Assembly: GCA_033812735.1 (NCBI GenBank)
Contig: JAPXTA010000124.1
Coordinates: forward strand, 1 to 15,088
DNA length: 15,088 bases
Direction of reading: 5' to 3'
Origin: JABFRJ01 sp033812735
Lineage (GTDB): Bacteria > Pseudomonadota > Alphaproteobacteria > Rhizobiales > Hyphomicrobiaceae
This document shows positions 1 to 7,692 of this stretch, piece by piece. A model generated the notes under the pieces. That model saw nothing but the letters and a program-made list of their open reading frames with translations. It was not told where the DNA came from and searched no databases. A program made the position numbers and the translations under genes. Position 1 is the first letter of the stretch. Every line of letters starts with the position of its first letter.

Positions 1-91
1 CAGGCAGCCGAACTCCGAGCGGCAGCGAGATAGGCGGCACAGCGTGGCCGCTCAATGGGAAGTAGCGGTCGCGTATCACTGACCGCCCAAC
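1..91 (+). other. Left-edge stretch, possible 3' end of an upstream rightward gene
   Basis: Two plus-strand frames are open from the left edge. One stops at TAG 63-65 and would end in ...WPLNGK. The other stops at TGA 80-82 and would end in ...VAVAYH. Neither short tail can be assigned to a family, and third-position GC content does not separate them. A good rightward terminator begins ten bases beyond the second stop, so a rightward gene very probably ends here, but which frame it uses cannot be decided from this window. Confidence 0.25.
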
Positions 92-126
92 GCCCGTCCC
101 ATAAACATCGGGACGGGCATTTCTTT
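92..126 (+). terminator. Rho-independent terminator, rightward
   Basis: A perfect 9-bp stem, GCCCGTCCC (92-100) and GGGACGGGC (110-118), encloses a 9-base loop and is followed by the T-rich run ATTTCTTT (119-126). The T run lies on the plus-strand side, so the element suits a rightward gene ending left of it. It sits just beyond the stop of the leftward amidohydrolase gene at 137. It might also help end that operon, but the leftward side has no T tract. Confidence 0.75.
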
Positions 127-136
127 GGCCACTCGT

Positions 137-1330
137 TCAAGATTTGGAGAGAGGCAATTCCTGCTTCACCACTTCGGCCCAGTAGGCGATGCCGAGCGGA
201 ATGATCTCGTCGTTGAAATCATAGAGCGGCGTGTGCACGTGATGCACCTTGCCGTCGTAGCTTTCACCGGTGCCGATATTGATGAAGGCGCCCGGCACCT
301 TCTCGAGCATATAGGAGAAATCCTCGCCGAAGGTGACGGGCGTCATGTTGGCATCGACTGCGGGGCTCAGTGCGGCCGCCGCGGTCGTGGCCAGTTCCAC
401 CTGCTCGTCGTGATTGACCAGCGGCGTTGCCATCCAGTTGAAGCTGACCTCGGCCGTCACTGAGAACATCGCGGCCGCGTGCGCAGCGAGTTCGCGAATG
501 CGCGTATCGATCGCCTCCTTCACGTTCTTCTTGTAGTAGCGCGCGGTGCCCGAGAGCTTCACTTCCGACGGCATGACGTTGCCGGCCGCGATGTCGCCGC
601 CCTGAATGCCCCCAACCGTCACGACGGCGGTGTCGAGCGCCGAGACGTTGCGCGTCGCAATCGTGTGGAGTGCGATGACGAAGTGGGCCTGGGCGAGCGA
701 CACATCGGTCGACATATGCGGCGCGCCGCCATGGCCGCCGGTACCCCGAAACGTGACGTACCATGCGCAGCCGCCGGCCATCTGCGCCCCCTTGCGGAGG
801 TGGAACGATCCGAACGCCCGGCCCGGTAGATTGTGCATGCCGTAGATGGCGTCGCACGGGAAGCGCTCGAAGAGACCGTCGGCGAGCATCGCCTCTGCGC
901 CGCCCCGCCCTTCTTCACCCGGTTGGAAAATCAAATGAACCGTCCCTGCGAAGTCAGGATTGCCCGCGAGGTGACGGGCTGCGCCGAGCAGCATGGCGGT
1001 GTGACCGTCATGCCCGCAGGCGTGCATCTTGCCGGGCGTGGTCGAGGCGTGTGGCAGGCCGGTCGTCTCGGTCAGCGGCAGTGCATCCATATCGCACCGC
1101 AGGCCGACGCTGCGATTGCCGGGGTGCCTGCCCTTGATGGTCGCGACGATGCCCGTCTTGCCGATGCCGGTGACGTGCTCGATCCCCCATTCGGTCAGCT
1201 TCCGCGACACGAGTTCGGCCGTTCGCGTTTCTTCGAGGCCGAGTTCGGGATGAGCGTGGATATCCCGGCGGATGGCCACGAGTTCGTCGAAGTGGTCCCT
1301 AATTCCGGCGACCGGGGCGTCGAGGGGCAT
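137..1330 (-). CDS. M20 family metallo-amidohydrolase (HipO / amino-acid amidohydrolase type)
   Basis: This 397-residue protein belongs to the M20D amidohydrolases, which hydrolyse N-acyl or aryl-amide bonds such as hippurate and indole-acetyl-amino acids. The metal-site motif HACGHDGH spans residues 103-110, with Cys105 and His107 as likely ligands. The catalytic and metal pair Glu139-Glu140 lies in PGEEG, His166 in YGMHN, and a C-terminal His366 in HTPLYD. The dimerisation domain lies between. The length is normal and no signal peptide is seen, so it is probably cytoplasmic. The ATG at 1330 is preferred because GAGG lies six bases upstream and the protein then begins as family members do; a longer reading to 1636 would run through the RidA-like gene. 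It is last in the six-gene operon, 20 bases after the RidA-like gene. The substrate is unknown; by context it may cleave an amide or conjugate formed from 2-aminobenzoate or its products. Confidence 0.9.
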   Translation of the reverse strand: MPLDAPVAGIRDHFDELVAIRRDIHAHPELGLEETRTAELVSRKLTEWGIEHVTGIGKTGIVATIKGRHPGNRSVGLRCDMDALPLTETTGLPHASTTPGKMHACGHDGHTAMLLGAARHLAGNPDFAGTVHLIFQPGEEGRGGAEAMLADGLFERFPCDAIYGMHNLPGRAFGSFHLRKGAQMAGGCAWYVTFRGTGGHGGAPHMSTDVSLAQAHFVIALHTIATRNVSALDTAVVTVGGIQGGDIAAGNVMPSEVKLSGTARYYKKNVKEAIDTRIRELAAHAAAMFSVTAEVSFNWMATPLVNHDEQVELATTAAAALSPAVDANMTPVTFGEDFSYMLEKVPGAFINIGTGESYDGKVHHVHTPLYDFNDEIIPLGIAYWAEVVKQELPLSKS

Positions 1331-1350
1331 GGCGAACCTCTGGTTTTGAC

Positions 1351-1749
1351 TCACTTCGGCGGGATGACCGCGTAGACTTGGATCTCGACCTTGGCGCGAT
1401 CTTCGATCAGGGCCGTCACTTGCACCACGGCCATGGCAGGGAAGTGCCGGCCGATGATCTCGCGATACGCCGCGCCGATGCCTTTGAGATTGTCTTTGTA
1501 GGCCTTCTTGTCGGTGAGATACCACGTCATCGACGTGATGTGCTCGGGACCGGCGCCGGCTTCCTTGAGGACAGCGACGACGTTCCGAAGTGTCTGAGCC
1601 GTCTGTCCCACGAGATCGTCGGTCTCGAATTCGCATTTCTCGTTCCAGCCGATCTGGCCGCCGACGAAGATGACATCGCCGCGGGCCATGACGCCGTTCG
1701 CGTAGCCAATCGGTTTGGCCCAGCCGGGCGGTTGTAAGGCTTTGTGCAT
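1351..1749 (-). CDS. RidA (YjgF/YER057c/UK114) family protein, non-canonical
   Basis: This 132-residue protein has the length and layout of the trimeric RidA family, with VGGQIGWN near residues 29-36 and KVEIQVYAVIP at the C-terminus. Canonical RidA hydrolyses reactive enamine/imine intermediates using an arginine (Arg105 in E. coli). The aligned segment here reads FPAMAVVQV, placing Met106 at that position, whereas the conserved glutamate corresponds to Glu122. It therefore resembles the Rid subfamilies that lack the arginine and whose reactions are mostly unassigned. The ATG at 1749 follows a GGAG about eight bases upstream and lies 13 bases after the acyl-CoA dehydrogenase stop. Its place in an aminobenzoyl-CoA operon suggests a role on an enamine or imine pathway intermediate, such as an amino-oxo-cyclohexene-carbonyl-CoA, but that is inference. 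Confidence 0.88.
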   Translation of the reverse strand: MHKALQPPGWAKPIGYANGVMARGDVIFVGGQIGWNEKCEFETDDLVGQTAQTLRNVVAVLKEAGAGPEHITSMTWYLTDKKAYKDNLKGIGAAYREIIGRHFPAMAVVQVTALIEDRAKVEIQVYAVIPPK

Positions 1750-1762
1750 CGCTGGTTCTCCG

Positions 1763-2944
1763 TCAGCGCTTCGCGAGTTCGCGCGCGATGATGACCTTTT
1801 GGACCTCGGTGGCGCCCTCGTAAATGCGCAACGCACGGATCTCGCGATAGAGGCTCTCGACGATCTCCCCGCGCTTCACGCCGCGCCCGCCGAACATTTG
1901 CACCGCTCGGTCGATGACCCGTTGCGCGTTTTCGGTCGCGGTCATCTTCGCCATGGCGGCTTCGGCCGTTGTGGGCAGCTTCTGCACGTCGCGGCGCCAA
2001 GCAGCGCGGTACGTCAGTAGCGCGGCAGAATCGATATCGGTCGCCATCTCGGCGAGCCCCGCTTGTGTGAGCTGCAAGTCGAACAGCTTCGCACCGAACA
2101 TCGGCCGCGCATGGGCATGCGCATTGGCTTCGTCGAGCGCCCGGCGCGCGAAGCCGAGGGCGGCGGCGGCGACGGAGGCGCGGAAGATGTCGAGCGTGCG
2201 CATCGCGATCTTGAAGCCTTCGCCAGGGCCGCCGATGCGGCGGGCGAGCGGGATGCGGCAGTTCGTGAACCGGATCGTTGCGAGTGGATGCGGGGCTACG
2301 ACGTCGATGCGCTCGGCAATCGAGAAACCGGGATCATCAGCGAACACGACGAATGCGGAAATGCCGCGTGTGCCGGCGCCTTCGCCGGTCCGGACGAAAA
2401 CAGTGTAGACGTCGGCGATGCCGCCATTCGAGATCCAGGTCTTGTCGCCGTTCAAGACGACGTGGTCGCCGTCGATTGTGCCGGCGCACTGCATGGCGGC
2501 GACGTCGGAGCCGGCGTCCTTTTCGGAGAGTGCAAAGGCCGCGATCCAGTCGCCGCGCCGGACTTTTGGCAGAACTTCGGCGCGCAGTTCCGGCGGTGCG
2601 GCAAGCGCGATCGCGCCAGTGCCCAAGCCCTGCATGGCAAAGGCGAAGTCGGCGAGCCCGTCGCGCCAGGCGAGCGTCTCGCGAGCCAAGCAGATGCGGC
2701 GGCTGTCGAGCGTGTCGGCCCCGGTATGGACATCGCCGACGCAGGCATCGAGCAGCCCGGCCTTGCCGAGATCGCGGACGAGCGCGCGGCAGGAACCGTC
2801 GGCGTCGTCATGGTCGACGTGCGCCAATTCGGGCCGCGCGATGAAGGCATCGAGTTTGGCAGCGTAGTCGCGATGGCTCGCATCGAAGAACGGCCAGGCG
2901 AGATGGTCGCGCGTCGGCGCGGGGCGGACGGGGATGGAGGCCAT
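1763..2944 (-). CDS. Acyl-CoA dehydrogenase family protein
   Basis: This 393-residue FAD-dependent acyl-CoA dehydrogenase has the usual family length. It carries the flavin/substrate motif FALSEKDAGSD in the middle of the protein, WISNGG shortly after it, MFGGRG in the C-terminal helical domain, and IYEGATEVQ near the C-terminus. Glu376 in YEG sits at the position of the catalytic base of medium-chain acyl-CoA dehydrogenase. It should oxidise a CoA thioester at the alpha and beta carbons, passing electrons to electron-transfer flavoprotein, and would serve a beta-oxidation-like step after ring attack. The ATG at 2944 begins one base after the stop of the preceding hydratase gene, and GAGGG at the end of that gene can act as ribosome binding site, so translational coupling is likely. 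A longer reading to 3010 would overlap the hydratase gene. The exact substrate cannot be read from sequence. Confidence 0.93.
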   Translation of the reverse strand: MASIPVRPAPTRDHLAWPFFDASHRDYAAKLDAFIARPELAHVDHDDADGSCRALVRDLGKAGLLDACVGDVHTGADTLDSRRICLARETLAWRDGLADFAFAMQGLGTGAIALAAPPELRAEVLPKVRRGDWIAAFALSEKDAGSDVAAMQCAGTIDGDHVVLNGDKTWISNGGIADVYTVFVRTGEGAGTRGISAFVVFADDPGFSIAERIDVVAPHPLATIRFTNCRIPLARRIGGPGEGFKIAMRTLDIFRASVAAAALGFARRALDEANAHAHARPMFGAKLFDLQLTQAGLAEMATDIDSAALLTYRAAWRRDVQKLPTTAEAAMAKMTATENAQRVIDRAVQMFGGRGVKRGEIVESLYREIRALRIYEGATEVQKVIIARELAKR

Positions 2945-2945
2945 C

Positions 2946-3797
2946 TCAGTTGCCCTCGAATTTTGGCTTCTGCTTGGCGGCGAACGCTTCGAACGCACGG
3001 CGGAAATCACCAGTCGCCATACAGACCGCCTGCGCCTGTGCCTCGGATTCGATCATCTCCTCGATGCCCATCGCCCATTCCTGGTTCATCATCGTCTTGG
3101 TGATGCCGTGAGCAAACCAGGGGCCATCGGCGAGGTTGCGGGCGTAGGCGCGTGCCTCGTCCTCGAGTTGACCGGCGGGCATGAGGCGATTGTAGAAACC
3201 CCAAGCAAAACCTTCCTCGGCCGTCATCGCACGGCCGGAGAACAGCAGATCGGCGGCACGACCCTGGCCGATGATGCGCGGGAGGATGCCGCACGCACCC
3301 ATGTCGGCGCCGGCAAGGCCGACGCGCGTAAACAGGAATGCCGTCTTCGCGTCGTTCGTCGCGAAGCGGATATCGGAGGCCATCGCAAGGATCGCCCCGG
3401 CACCGGCGCAGATGCCGTCGACGGCGGCGACGATGGGCTGCGGGCAGCGGCGCATGGCTTTCACGACGTCGCCGGTCATCCGCGTAAAGGCGATGAGGTC
3501 AGGCATGGTCATGCGCGTCAGCGGCTCGATGATCTCGAACACGTCGCCACCCGAGCAGAAATTGCCGCCCGAGCCCGTCAGCACGACAGCCCGGACGTCG
3601 TTGGCGTAGACGAGATCGCGGAACAGATCGCGCAGCTCCGCATAGCTGTCGAACGTCAGCGGGTTCTTCTTGTCGGGGCGGTTCAGGCGGACCGTCGCAA
3701 CGCGCCCATCGGCGCTTGTCTCGAAGATGAAATGGCGCGCCTTGTAGTCTTTCATCGCGCGCTTCGCGCTTTGCATCGCTGAGACGTCAGAGGTCAT
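2946..3797 (-). CDS. Enoyl-CoA hydratase/isomerase (crotonase) family protein
   Basis: This 283-residue crotonase-fold protein has the oxyanion-hole region GSGGNFCSGGD at residues 75-85 and the second oxyanion segment DGICAGAGAILAMASD at 127-142. Both acid/base glutamates of classical enoyl-CoA hydratase are absent: the Glu144 position is Ile136, and the Glu164 position falls on Val159 (or Arg158). Asp165, in AGADMG, occupies the place where isomerase-like paralogues carry an aspartate. It may be a hydratase variant, an isomerase or a ring-opening hydrolase acting on the alicyclic CoA ester. The ATG at 3797 lies six bases after the SDR stop. An in-frame ATG at 3776 is an alternative start giving a protein seven residues shorter. 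It is the third gene of the operon. Confidence 0.9.
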   Translation of the reverse strand: MTSDVSAMQSAKRAMKDYKARHFIFETSADGRVATVRLNRPDKKNPLTFDSYAELRDLFRDLVYANDVRAVVLTGSGGNFCSGGDVFEIIEPLTRMTMPDLIAFTRMTGDVVKAMRRCPQPIVAAVDGICAGAGAILAMASDIRFATNDAKTAFLFTRVGLAGADMGACGILPRIIGQGRAADLLFSGRAMTAEEGFAWGFYNRLMPAGQLEDEARAYARNLADGPWFAHGITKTMMNQEWAMGIEEMIESEAQAQAVCMATGDFRRAFEAFAAKQKPKFEGN

Positions 3798-3803
3798 GGC
3801 AAA

Positions 3804-4577
3804 TCATCCCGTCATCACTTCACCGCCCGCAACGGCGATGGCTTGTCCAGTTATCGCCGAGGCGCCGAGCGAAGCGAGCCAAGCAACAGCATCGGCAACT
3901 TCGCGTGGCTGCACAAGACGGCCCTGCGGATTGCCTTTGGCGAGTTCGGCGCGGGCCTCGGTGTCGCTGCGGCCAGTCTTGGCGGTGATATTGGCAACTG
4001 CGCCGTCGAGCAATGGCGTTTCGGTGAATCCAGGACATACCGCATTGACGGTGACGCCTTGCCGCGCAACTTCGAGGGCAAGCGCGCGGGTGAGGCCGAC
4101 AACGGCGTGCTTGGCCGCGACATAGGCGGTGACGTAGCCATAGCCGACAAGACCGGCTGTTGAGGCGACGTTGACAATGCGGCCGGACTTGCGCGCGACC
4201 ATGCCAGGTAGCACCGCGGCCGTAACACGCCAGACGCCTTTGAAGTTTACATCCAGCATCGTATCGACGGCAGCGATCGTCGTTCTGGAAAACGGCGCGC
4301 TGTCGGCACGCCCCGCATTGTTGGCGAGGATTGAGATCTCACCGGCCGCTGCTACCGCCTCTGCGACGGCTGCGGCAACACTTGCATCGTCAGTCACGTC
4401 CATCACGACCGCGCGGGCAGAGCCTGCTGGCAACTTGGCGACGGCGGCATCGAGGATGTCCCGGCGCCGGCCGGCGAGTGTCACCTTGATGCCGTCCGCG
4501 ATCAGGCGTTCGGCAATCGCCAACCCGATCCCGGTGCCGCCGCCGGTAATCAGCGCGTGTCGTCTCTGATTTGCCAT
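3804..4577 (-). CDS. SDR family NAD(P)-dependent dehydrogenase (3-hydroxyacyl-CoA dehydrogenase-like)
   Basis: This is a classical short-chain dehydrogenase/reductase of about 257 residues. The cofactor motif TGGGTGIG lies at residues 11-18, followed by NNAG. The catalytic Ser139, Tyr152 and Lys156 lie in VASTAG and YVAAK, and the PG motif in NAVCPGF. It most probably oxidises a hydroxyacyl-CoA or cyclic alcohol intermediate with NAD(P)+ as the beta-oxidation-like dehydrogenase of the cluster. Two starts are possible: ATG at 4577, five bases after the upstream stop with an AAGTGAG sequence before it, or GTG at 4586, overlapping that stop by four bases (GTGA) and adding three residues. The ATG is preferred because the GTG has no visible ribosome binding site. 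Either way it is tightly coupled to the monooxygenase gene. Confidence 0.9.
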   Translation of the reverse strand: MANQRRHALITGGGTGIGLAIAERLIADGIKVTLAGRRRDILDAAVAKLPAGSARAVVMDVTDDASVAAAVAEAVAAAGEISILANNAGRADSAPFSRTTIAAVDTMLDVNFKGVWRVTAAVLPGMVARKSGRIVNVASTAGLVGYGYVTAYVAAKHAVVGLTRALALEVARQGVTVNAVCPGFTETPLLDGAVANITAKTGRSDTEARAELAKGNPQGRLVQPREVADAVAWLASLGASAITGQAIAVAGGEVMTG

Positions 4578-4582
4578 GGCGC

Positions 4583-6901
4583 TCACTTCGCGGGGGTCGT
4601 CGCGCGTACGAGGTTCTGCTCGTACTGCACCTTGCCCGAACGGTACTGTTTCGGCCAGGGGACCGACTGGATCCCGATTTTCGCGGCCTCATGCAGGGTC
4701 CAGGCGGCGTCCGCCAGATGCGGACGGGCCAATGCGCAGAGGTCGGCGCGGCCGGCGGCGATGATCGAGTTGGCGTGGTCGGCTTCCGAGATCGCGCCGA
4801 CGGCGACGGTCGCGATGCCGACGCTGTTGCGAACCTGATCGGAGAAGGGCGTCTGGAACATCCGGCCATAGACCGGCTGTTCGCCGGAGACGACCTGGCC
4901 AGATGAGCAGTCGATGATATCCGCGCCAGCGTCTTTGAACATTTTCGCAAAGATCACGGCGTCGTCGGGCGTGTTGCCGCCCGGCGCCCAGTCGTGACAC
5001 GAGAGGCGAACGGAGATCGGCTTGTCATCGGGAATGACGGCGCGGATGGCGCGGAAGATCTCCAGTGGATAGCGTGCCCGTGCCTCGTGCGAGCCGCCAT
5101 AGCCGTCGCTCCGCGTGTTTGAAAGCGGCGACAGGAAGCTCGACAGCAGGTAGCCGTGCGCGGCGTGCAGCTCGAATAGGTCGAAGCCCGCCTGCGCCGC
5201 CAGTTTCGCCGCACGAACAAACTCCTCCTTCACGCGCACCATGTCGTCCGCAGTCATCGCGCGGGGAACCTGGTTGAAGCTGTGGTAGGGGAGGGCGGAC
5301 GCCGAAATCAGCGGCCAGTTGCCGCTTTCCAGTGGCCTATCGATACCGTCCCAGGCCGTCTTCGTCGATCCCTTGCGCCCCGCGTGGCCGAGCTGGATGG
5401 CGATTTTGGCGTCGGAATTCGCGTGCACGAAATCGACGACACGCTTGAGACCTGCGGCATGCGCCTCGCTCCACAGACCAAGGCAGCCTGGAGTGATGCG
5501 GGCATCAGGGGCGACGCAGACCATTTCGGTGAAGACGAGCCCGGCGCCGCCCATGGCACGCGAGCCGAGGTGCACGAGATGGAAATCGCCCGCGATGCCA
5601 TCCACCGCCGAGTACATCGCCATCGGCGACATGACGATGCGGTTCGCGAGCGTCGTGCCGCGTACCTTGAAGGGCGTGAGCATCGGCGGCAGCGGACGAT
5701 CCTTGTCGGACGCCGCAGGAACGCCATTGCGAGCGGCATACCAGCGCTCATATCCTTCAAGCCACTTCGGATCGCGTTTGCGCAAGTTCTCGTGCGATAT
5801 GCGCTGCGAACGGGTCAACAGAGAGTACATGAACTGCTCGGGCTCGAGCCGGTCGGCATACCGCTCGCCGACGACCTCGAACCATTCCATCGCGTTCCGC
5901 GCGGCATTCTGGATTCGCGCCACGTCGACGCGGCGCACTTCCTCGTAGGCCGCGAGAACCCCCGGGATCTTGCTCGCCTCGTGGCCGAACGTCTCGAACT
6001 GACGGGCTAGTTCGATCGCGTCGTCGAAAGCGAGTTTGGTGCCGGAACCAATGGCGAAGTGTGCCGTGTGGGCCGCGTCACCCATCAAGACGACGTGCGA
6101 CTTGCCGTTGAAGTGGCTCCACTTGCCGCAGATGAGGCGGTTGAAATTGAGCCAAGCAGACCCGCGCAAGTGCCGCGCGTTGGTCATCAGCTTGGCGCCA
6201 TCGAGCACGTCTTTGAAGGTTGACTCGCAGAACGCGATCGACTGGTCCTGATCGGCCTTGTCGAGGCCGTGCTTCTGGAACGTCTCTTCCGTGGTCTCGA
6301 CGATGAAAGTCGAGGTCTTGTCGTCGAACTTGTAGATATGCGCCTGAAACCAGCCGTGCTCGGTCTTCTGGAAGTCGAAGGTGAACGCGTCATAGAGTTT
6401 GTCGGTGCCGAGCCAGATGTAGCGGTTCGGACGAACGATCATGTCCGGCTCGAAGGCCGCCTCGTAGCGGTTGCGGATCTTGGAGTTGATGCCGTCCGAG
6501 GCGATGATGAGATCGGCGTCTGGAAAATCGAGGTCGCTGTCGACATCGCGCTCGAATTGCAGCTCGACTCCAAGGGCCTCGCAACGCGTCTGCAAAATGT
6601 TCAGCAAGCGCTTGCGCCCGATGCCGACGAAGCCATGGCCCGTCGTGCGCATCCGCTTGCCTTTGTGCCAGACTTCGATGTCGTCCCAATGGTTGAAGGC
6701 GTCGCGGATCTCACGGGCCGTTTCCGGGTCCCACACCTGCATGGCCTCCATGGTCGCGTCTGAAAACACAACCCCCCAGCCGAAGGTGTCGTAGGGCTTG
6801 TTGCGCTCGACAACCGTGACCGAATGGGCCGGGTGGAGCCGCTTCATCAAAAGACCGAAGTAGAGACCGGCGGGACCGCCGCCAATGCAGACGATGCGCA
6901 T
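4583..6901 (-). CDS. abmA: 2-aminobenzoyl-CoA monooxygenase/reductase (salicylyl-CoA 5-hydroxylase/oxidoreductase type fusion)
   Basis: This 772-residue protein fuses two flavoprotein modules. Residues 1 to about 390 form a class A flavin monooxygenase, with the FAD motif GGGPAG (7-12), the DG motif at Asp136-Gly137 and the second FAD motif MGDAAH with Asp275. From about residue 400 an old-yellow-enzyme domain follows, with QLGHAGRK, ELHAAHGYLLSSFLSP near 577-592 and the RSDGYGG segment. This architecture is that of anthraniloyl-CoA monooxygenase (EC 1.14.13.40). That enzyme hydroxylates 2-aminobenzoyl-CoA with O2 and then reduces the ring with NADH to 2-amino-5-oxocyclohex-1-enecarbonyl-CoA. 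Databases often call relatives bifunctional salicylyl-CoA 5-hydroxylase, so 2-hydroxybenzoyl-CoA is an alternative substrate. The ATG at 6901 is chosen because the FAD motif then sits at the normal N-terminal distance. It is the first gene of the operon, downstream of a candidate promoter/operator at 6998-7025. Confidence 0.9.
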   Translation of the reverse strand: MRIVCIGGGPAGLYFGLLMKRLHPAHSVTVVERNKPYDTFGWGVVFSDATMEAMQVWDPETAREIRDAFNHWDDIEVWHKGKRMRTTGHGFVGIGRKRLLNILQTRCEALGVELQFERDVDSDLDFPDADLIIASDGINSKIRNRYEAAFEPDMIVRPNRYIWLGTDKLYDAFTFDFQKTEHGWFQAHIYKFDDKTSTFIVETTEETFQKHGLDKADQDQSIAFCESTFKDVLDGAKLMTNARHLRGSAWLNFNRLICGKWSHFNGKSHVVLMGDAAHTAHFAIGSGTKLAFDDAIELARQFETFGHEASKIPGVLAAYEEVRRVDVARIQNAARNAMEWFEVVGERYADRLEPEQFMYSLLTRSQRISHENLRKRDPKWLEGYERWYAARNGVPAASDKDRPLPPMLTPFKVRGTTLANRIVMSPMAMYSAVDGIAGDFHLVHLGSRAMGGAGLVFTEMVCVAPDARITPGCLGLWSEAHAAGLKRVVDFVHANSDAKIAIQLGHAGRKGSTKTAWDGIDRPLESGNWPLISASALPYHSFNQVPRAMTADDMVRVKEEFVRAAKLAAQAGFDLFELHAAHGYLLSSFLSPLSNTRSDGYGGSHEARARYPLEIFRAIRAVIPDDKPISVRLSCHDWAPGGNTPDDAVIFAKMFKDAGADIIDCSSGQVVSGEQPVYGRMFQTPFSDQVRNSVGIATVAVGAISEADHANSIIAAGRADLCALARPHLADAAWTLHEAAKIGIQSVPWPKQYRSGKVQYEQNLVRATTPAK

Positions 6902-6997
6902 GAACGTCCTCCGCGAAGCCGGGCCGGCGCACACGTGCCGCCCGCGAGCCGTCGCCCGGGGGGATGCATCCCGAAGGCGATGACCTTGTGACGCGTT

Positions 6998-7025
6998 ATT
7001 GTTCAAGTTTAAACTGTCTTGTCAA
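6998..7025 (-). promoter_or_regulatory. Candidate promoter and MarR operator of the leftward catabolic operon
   Basis: Reading leftwards, TTGACA (7025-7020) and AACAAT (7003-6998) are separated by 16 bases, giving a perfect -35 and a 4-of-6 -10 box. The spacer contains the perfect 10-bp palindrome AGTTTAAACT (7006-7015). A repressor bound there would block polymerase. A closely similar palindrome lies at the CoA ligase promoter, and a MarR gene sits between the two sites, which makes this a strong operator candidate. Binding itself is inferred. Confidence 0.6.
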
Positions 7026-7156
7026 TTGGCTCGCGCTGAGGCTGTAGGTCGCGACTGGCAGCGTCGGCGGATGGGCAAACCCGCTCGGTCGCGGCCTTTC
7101 CGACTCCAAATGCTTGCAATTTCTTGAAGTTCGAATAGATCGGGACCATAGCATCC

Positions 7157-7161
7157 GGAGG
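7157..7161 (+). promoter_or_regulatory. Ribosome binding site deciding the MarR start
   Basis: GGAGG lies six bases before the ATG at 7168. This supports 7168 rather than the upstream in-frame TTG at 7114, which would add an arginine-rich 18-residue extension. Confidence 0.75.
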
Positions 7162-7167
7162 CAGCGC

Positions 7168-7671
7168 ATGGTGCAATCGGCAACCGCTGATCTTGAAGCG
7201 TTACTGGCCAAGGTGCCGGCTGGCAACAAGCTGGAGTTGCGGCTCTGGCTGCGCATGCTGTCGTGCGTCAATTTCATATCGGCAGAAATTCGCCGGAAGC
7301 TACGGGCTGAATTCGGCGTGACCCTGCCGCAATTCGACGTGCTGGCACAGTTGCAGCGCGAGCCGGACGGCCTGCGTTTGGGCGAACTCTCGCGCCGGCT
7401 GATGGTCACGAACGGCAACCTGACTGGGCTGGTCGACAAGCTGGTCGAGGCCGGATTCGTCGTGCGCGAGGGCGTGCCGGGCGACCGCCGTGTGCAGGTC
7501 GTGCGCATGACCAAGGCTGGCGCCACGTTGTTTTCTCACATGGCGAAAGCGCACGAGGGGTGGCTTTCGGACATGCTGTCGGACGTAAAGGACGACACCA
7601 TGAGCGCGCTCATCCGCGAACTCGAGCTGGTCAAGCGGTCGGTAAACCGGCGTGCGGCAAATGACGGCTGA
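7168..7671 (+). CDS. MarR family transcriptional regulator
   Basis: This 167-residue protein has the MarR winged-helix layout. An N-terminal helical dimerisation segment is followed by FDVLAQLQREPDGLRLGELS (about 56-75), the recognition helix region TNGNLTGLVDKLVEAGFV (81-98) and the wing at residues 102-108 with GDRR. MarR proteins are usually dimeric repressors released by small aromatic or aryl-CoA ligands. Here the ligand could be 2-aminobenzoate or 2-aminobenzoyl-CoA. It lies between the divergent catabolic operon and the CoA ligase gene, each with an AGTTT/AAACT palindrome at its candidate promoter, so it probably controls both. Its own promoter is not clear, and autoregulation from the site about 150 bases upstream is possible. 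It ends 108 bases before the ligase start. Confidence 0.92.
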   Translation: MVQSATADLEALLAKVPAGNKLELRLWLRMLSCVNFISAEIRRKLRAEFGVTLPQFDVLAQLQREPDGLRLGELSRRLMVTNGNLTGLVDKLVEAGFVVREGVPGDRRVQVVRMTKAGATLFSHMAKAHEGWLSDMLSDVKDDTMSALIRELELVKRSVNRRAANDG

Positions 7672-7692
7672 TGGTTGACGGGTGGGGCGCGA

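Larger units (their letters stand above)
6902..7167. other. Divergent intergenic region between abmA-like gene and MarR regulator
   Basis: This 266-base non-coding stretch separates the leftward catabolic operon from the rightward regulator gene. It holds the leftward candidate promoter with an embedded palindrome (6998-7025), and GGAGG at 7157-7161 before the regulator. Rightward promoter candidates are weak: TTGTCA at 7019-7024 and TTGCAA at 7114-7119 both lack a good -10 box. The roughly 95 bases next to the monooxygenase start look like a long untranslated leader; no small gene was recognised there. Confidence 0.6.

Noticed and set aside
1331..1636. N-terminal extension of the amidohydrolase
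   Set aside because: It would overlap most of the RidA-like gene in another frame and has arginine-rich shadow composition. The ATG at 1330 has a good binding site.
2063..3103. Plus-strand open frame of 346 codons, and other antisense frames such as 5282-6010 and 13872-14777
   Set aside because: Each is antisense to a well-recognised gene, and none has a ribosome binding site or recognisable motif.
6902..7006. N-terminal extension of the monooxygenase fusion
   Set aside because: It would put 35 non-conserved residues before the FAD motif and run into the candidate promoter and its palindrome.
7121..7138. TTGAAGTTCGAA-like symmetry before the MarR gene
   Set aside because: The symmetric core is only TTCGAA and does not match the AGTTT/AAACT arms at the two operator candidates, so chance is likely.
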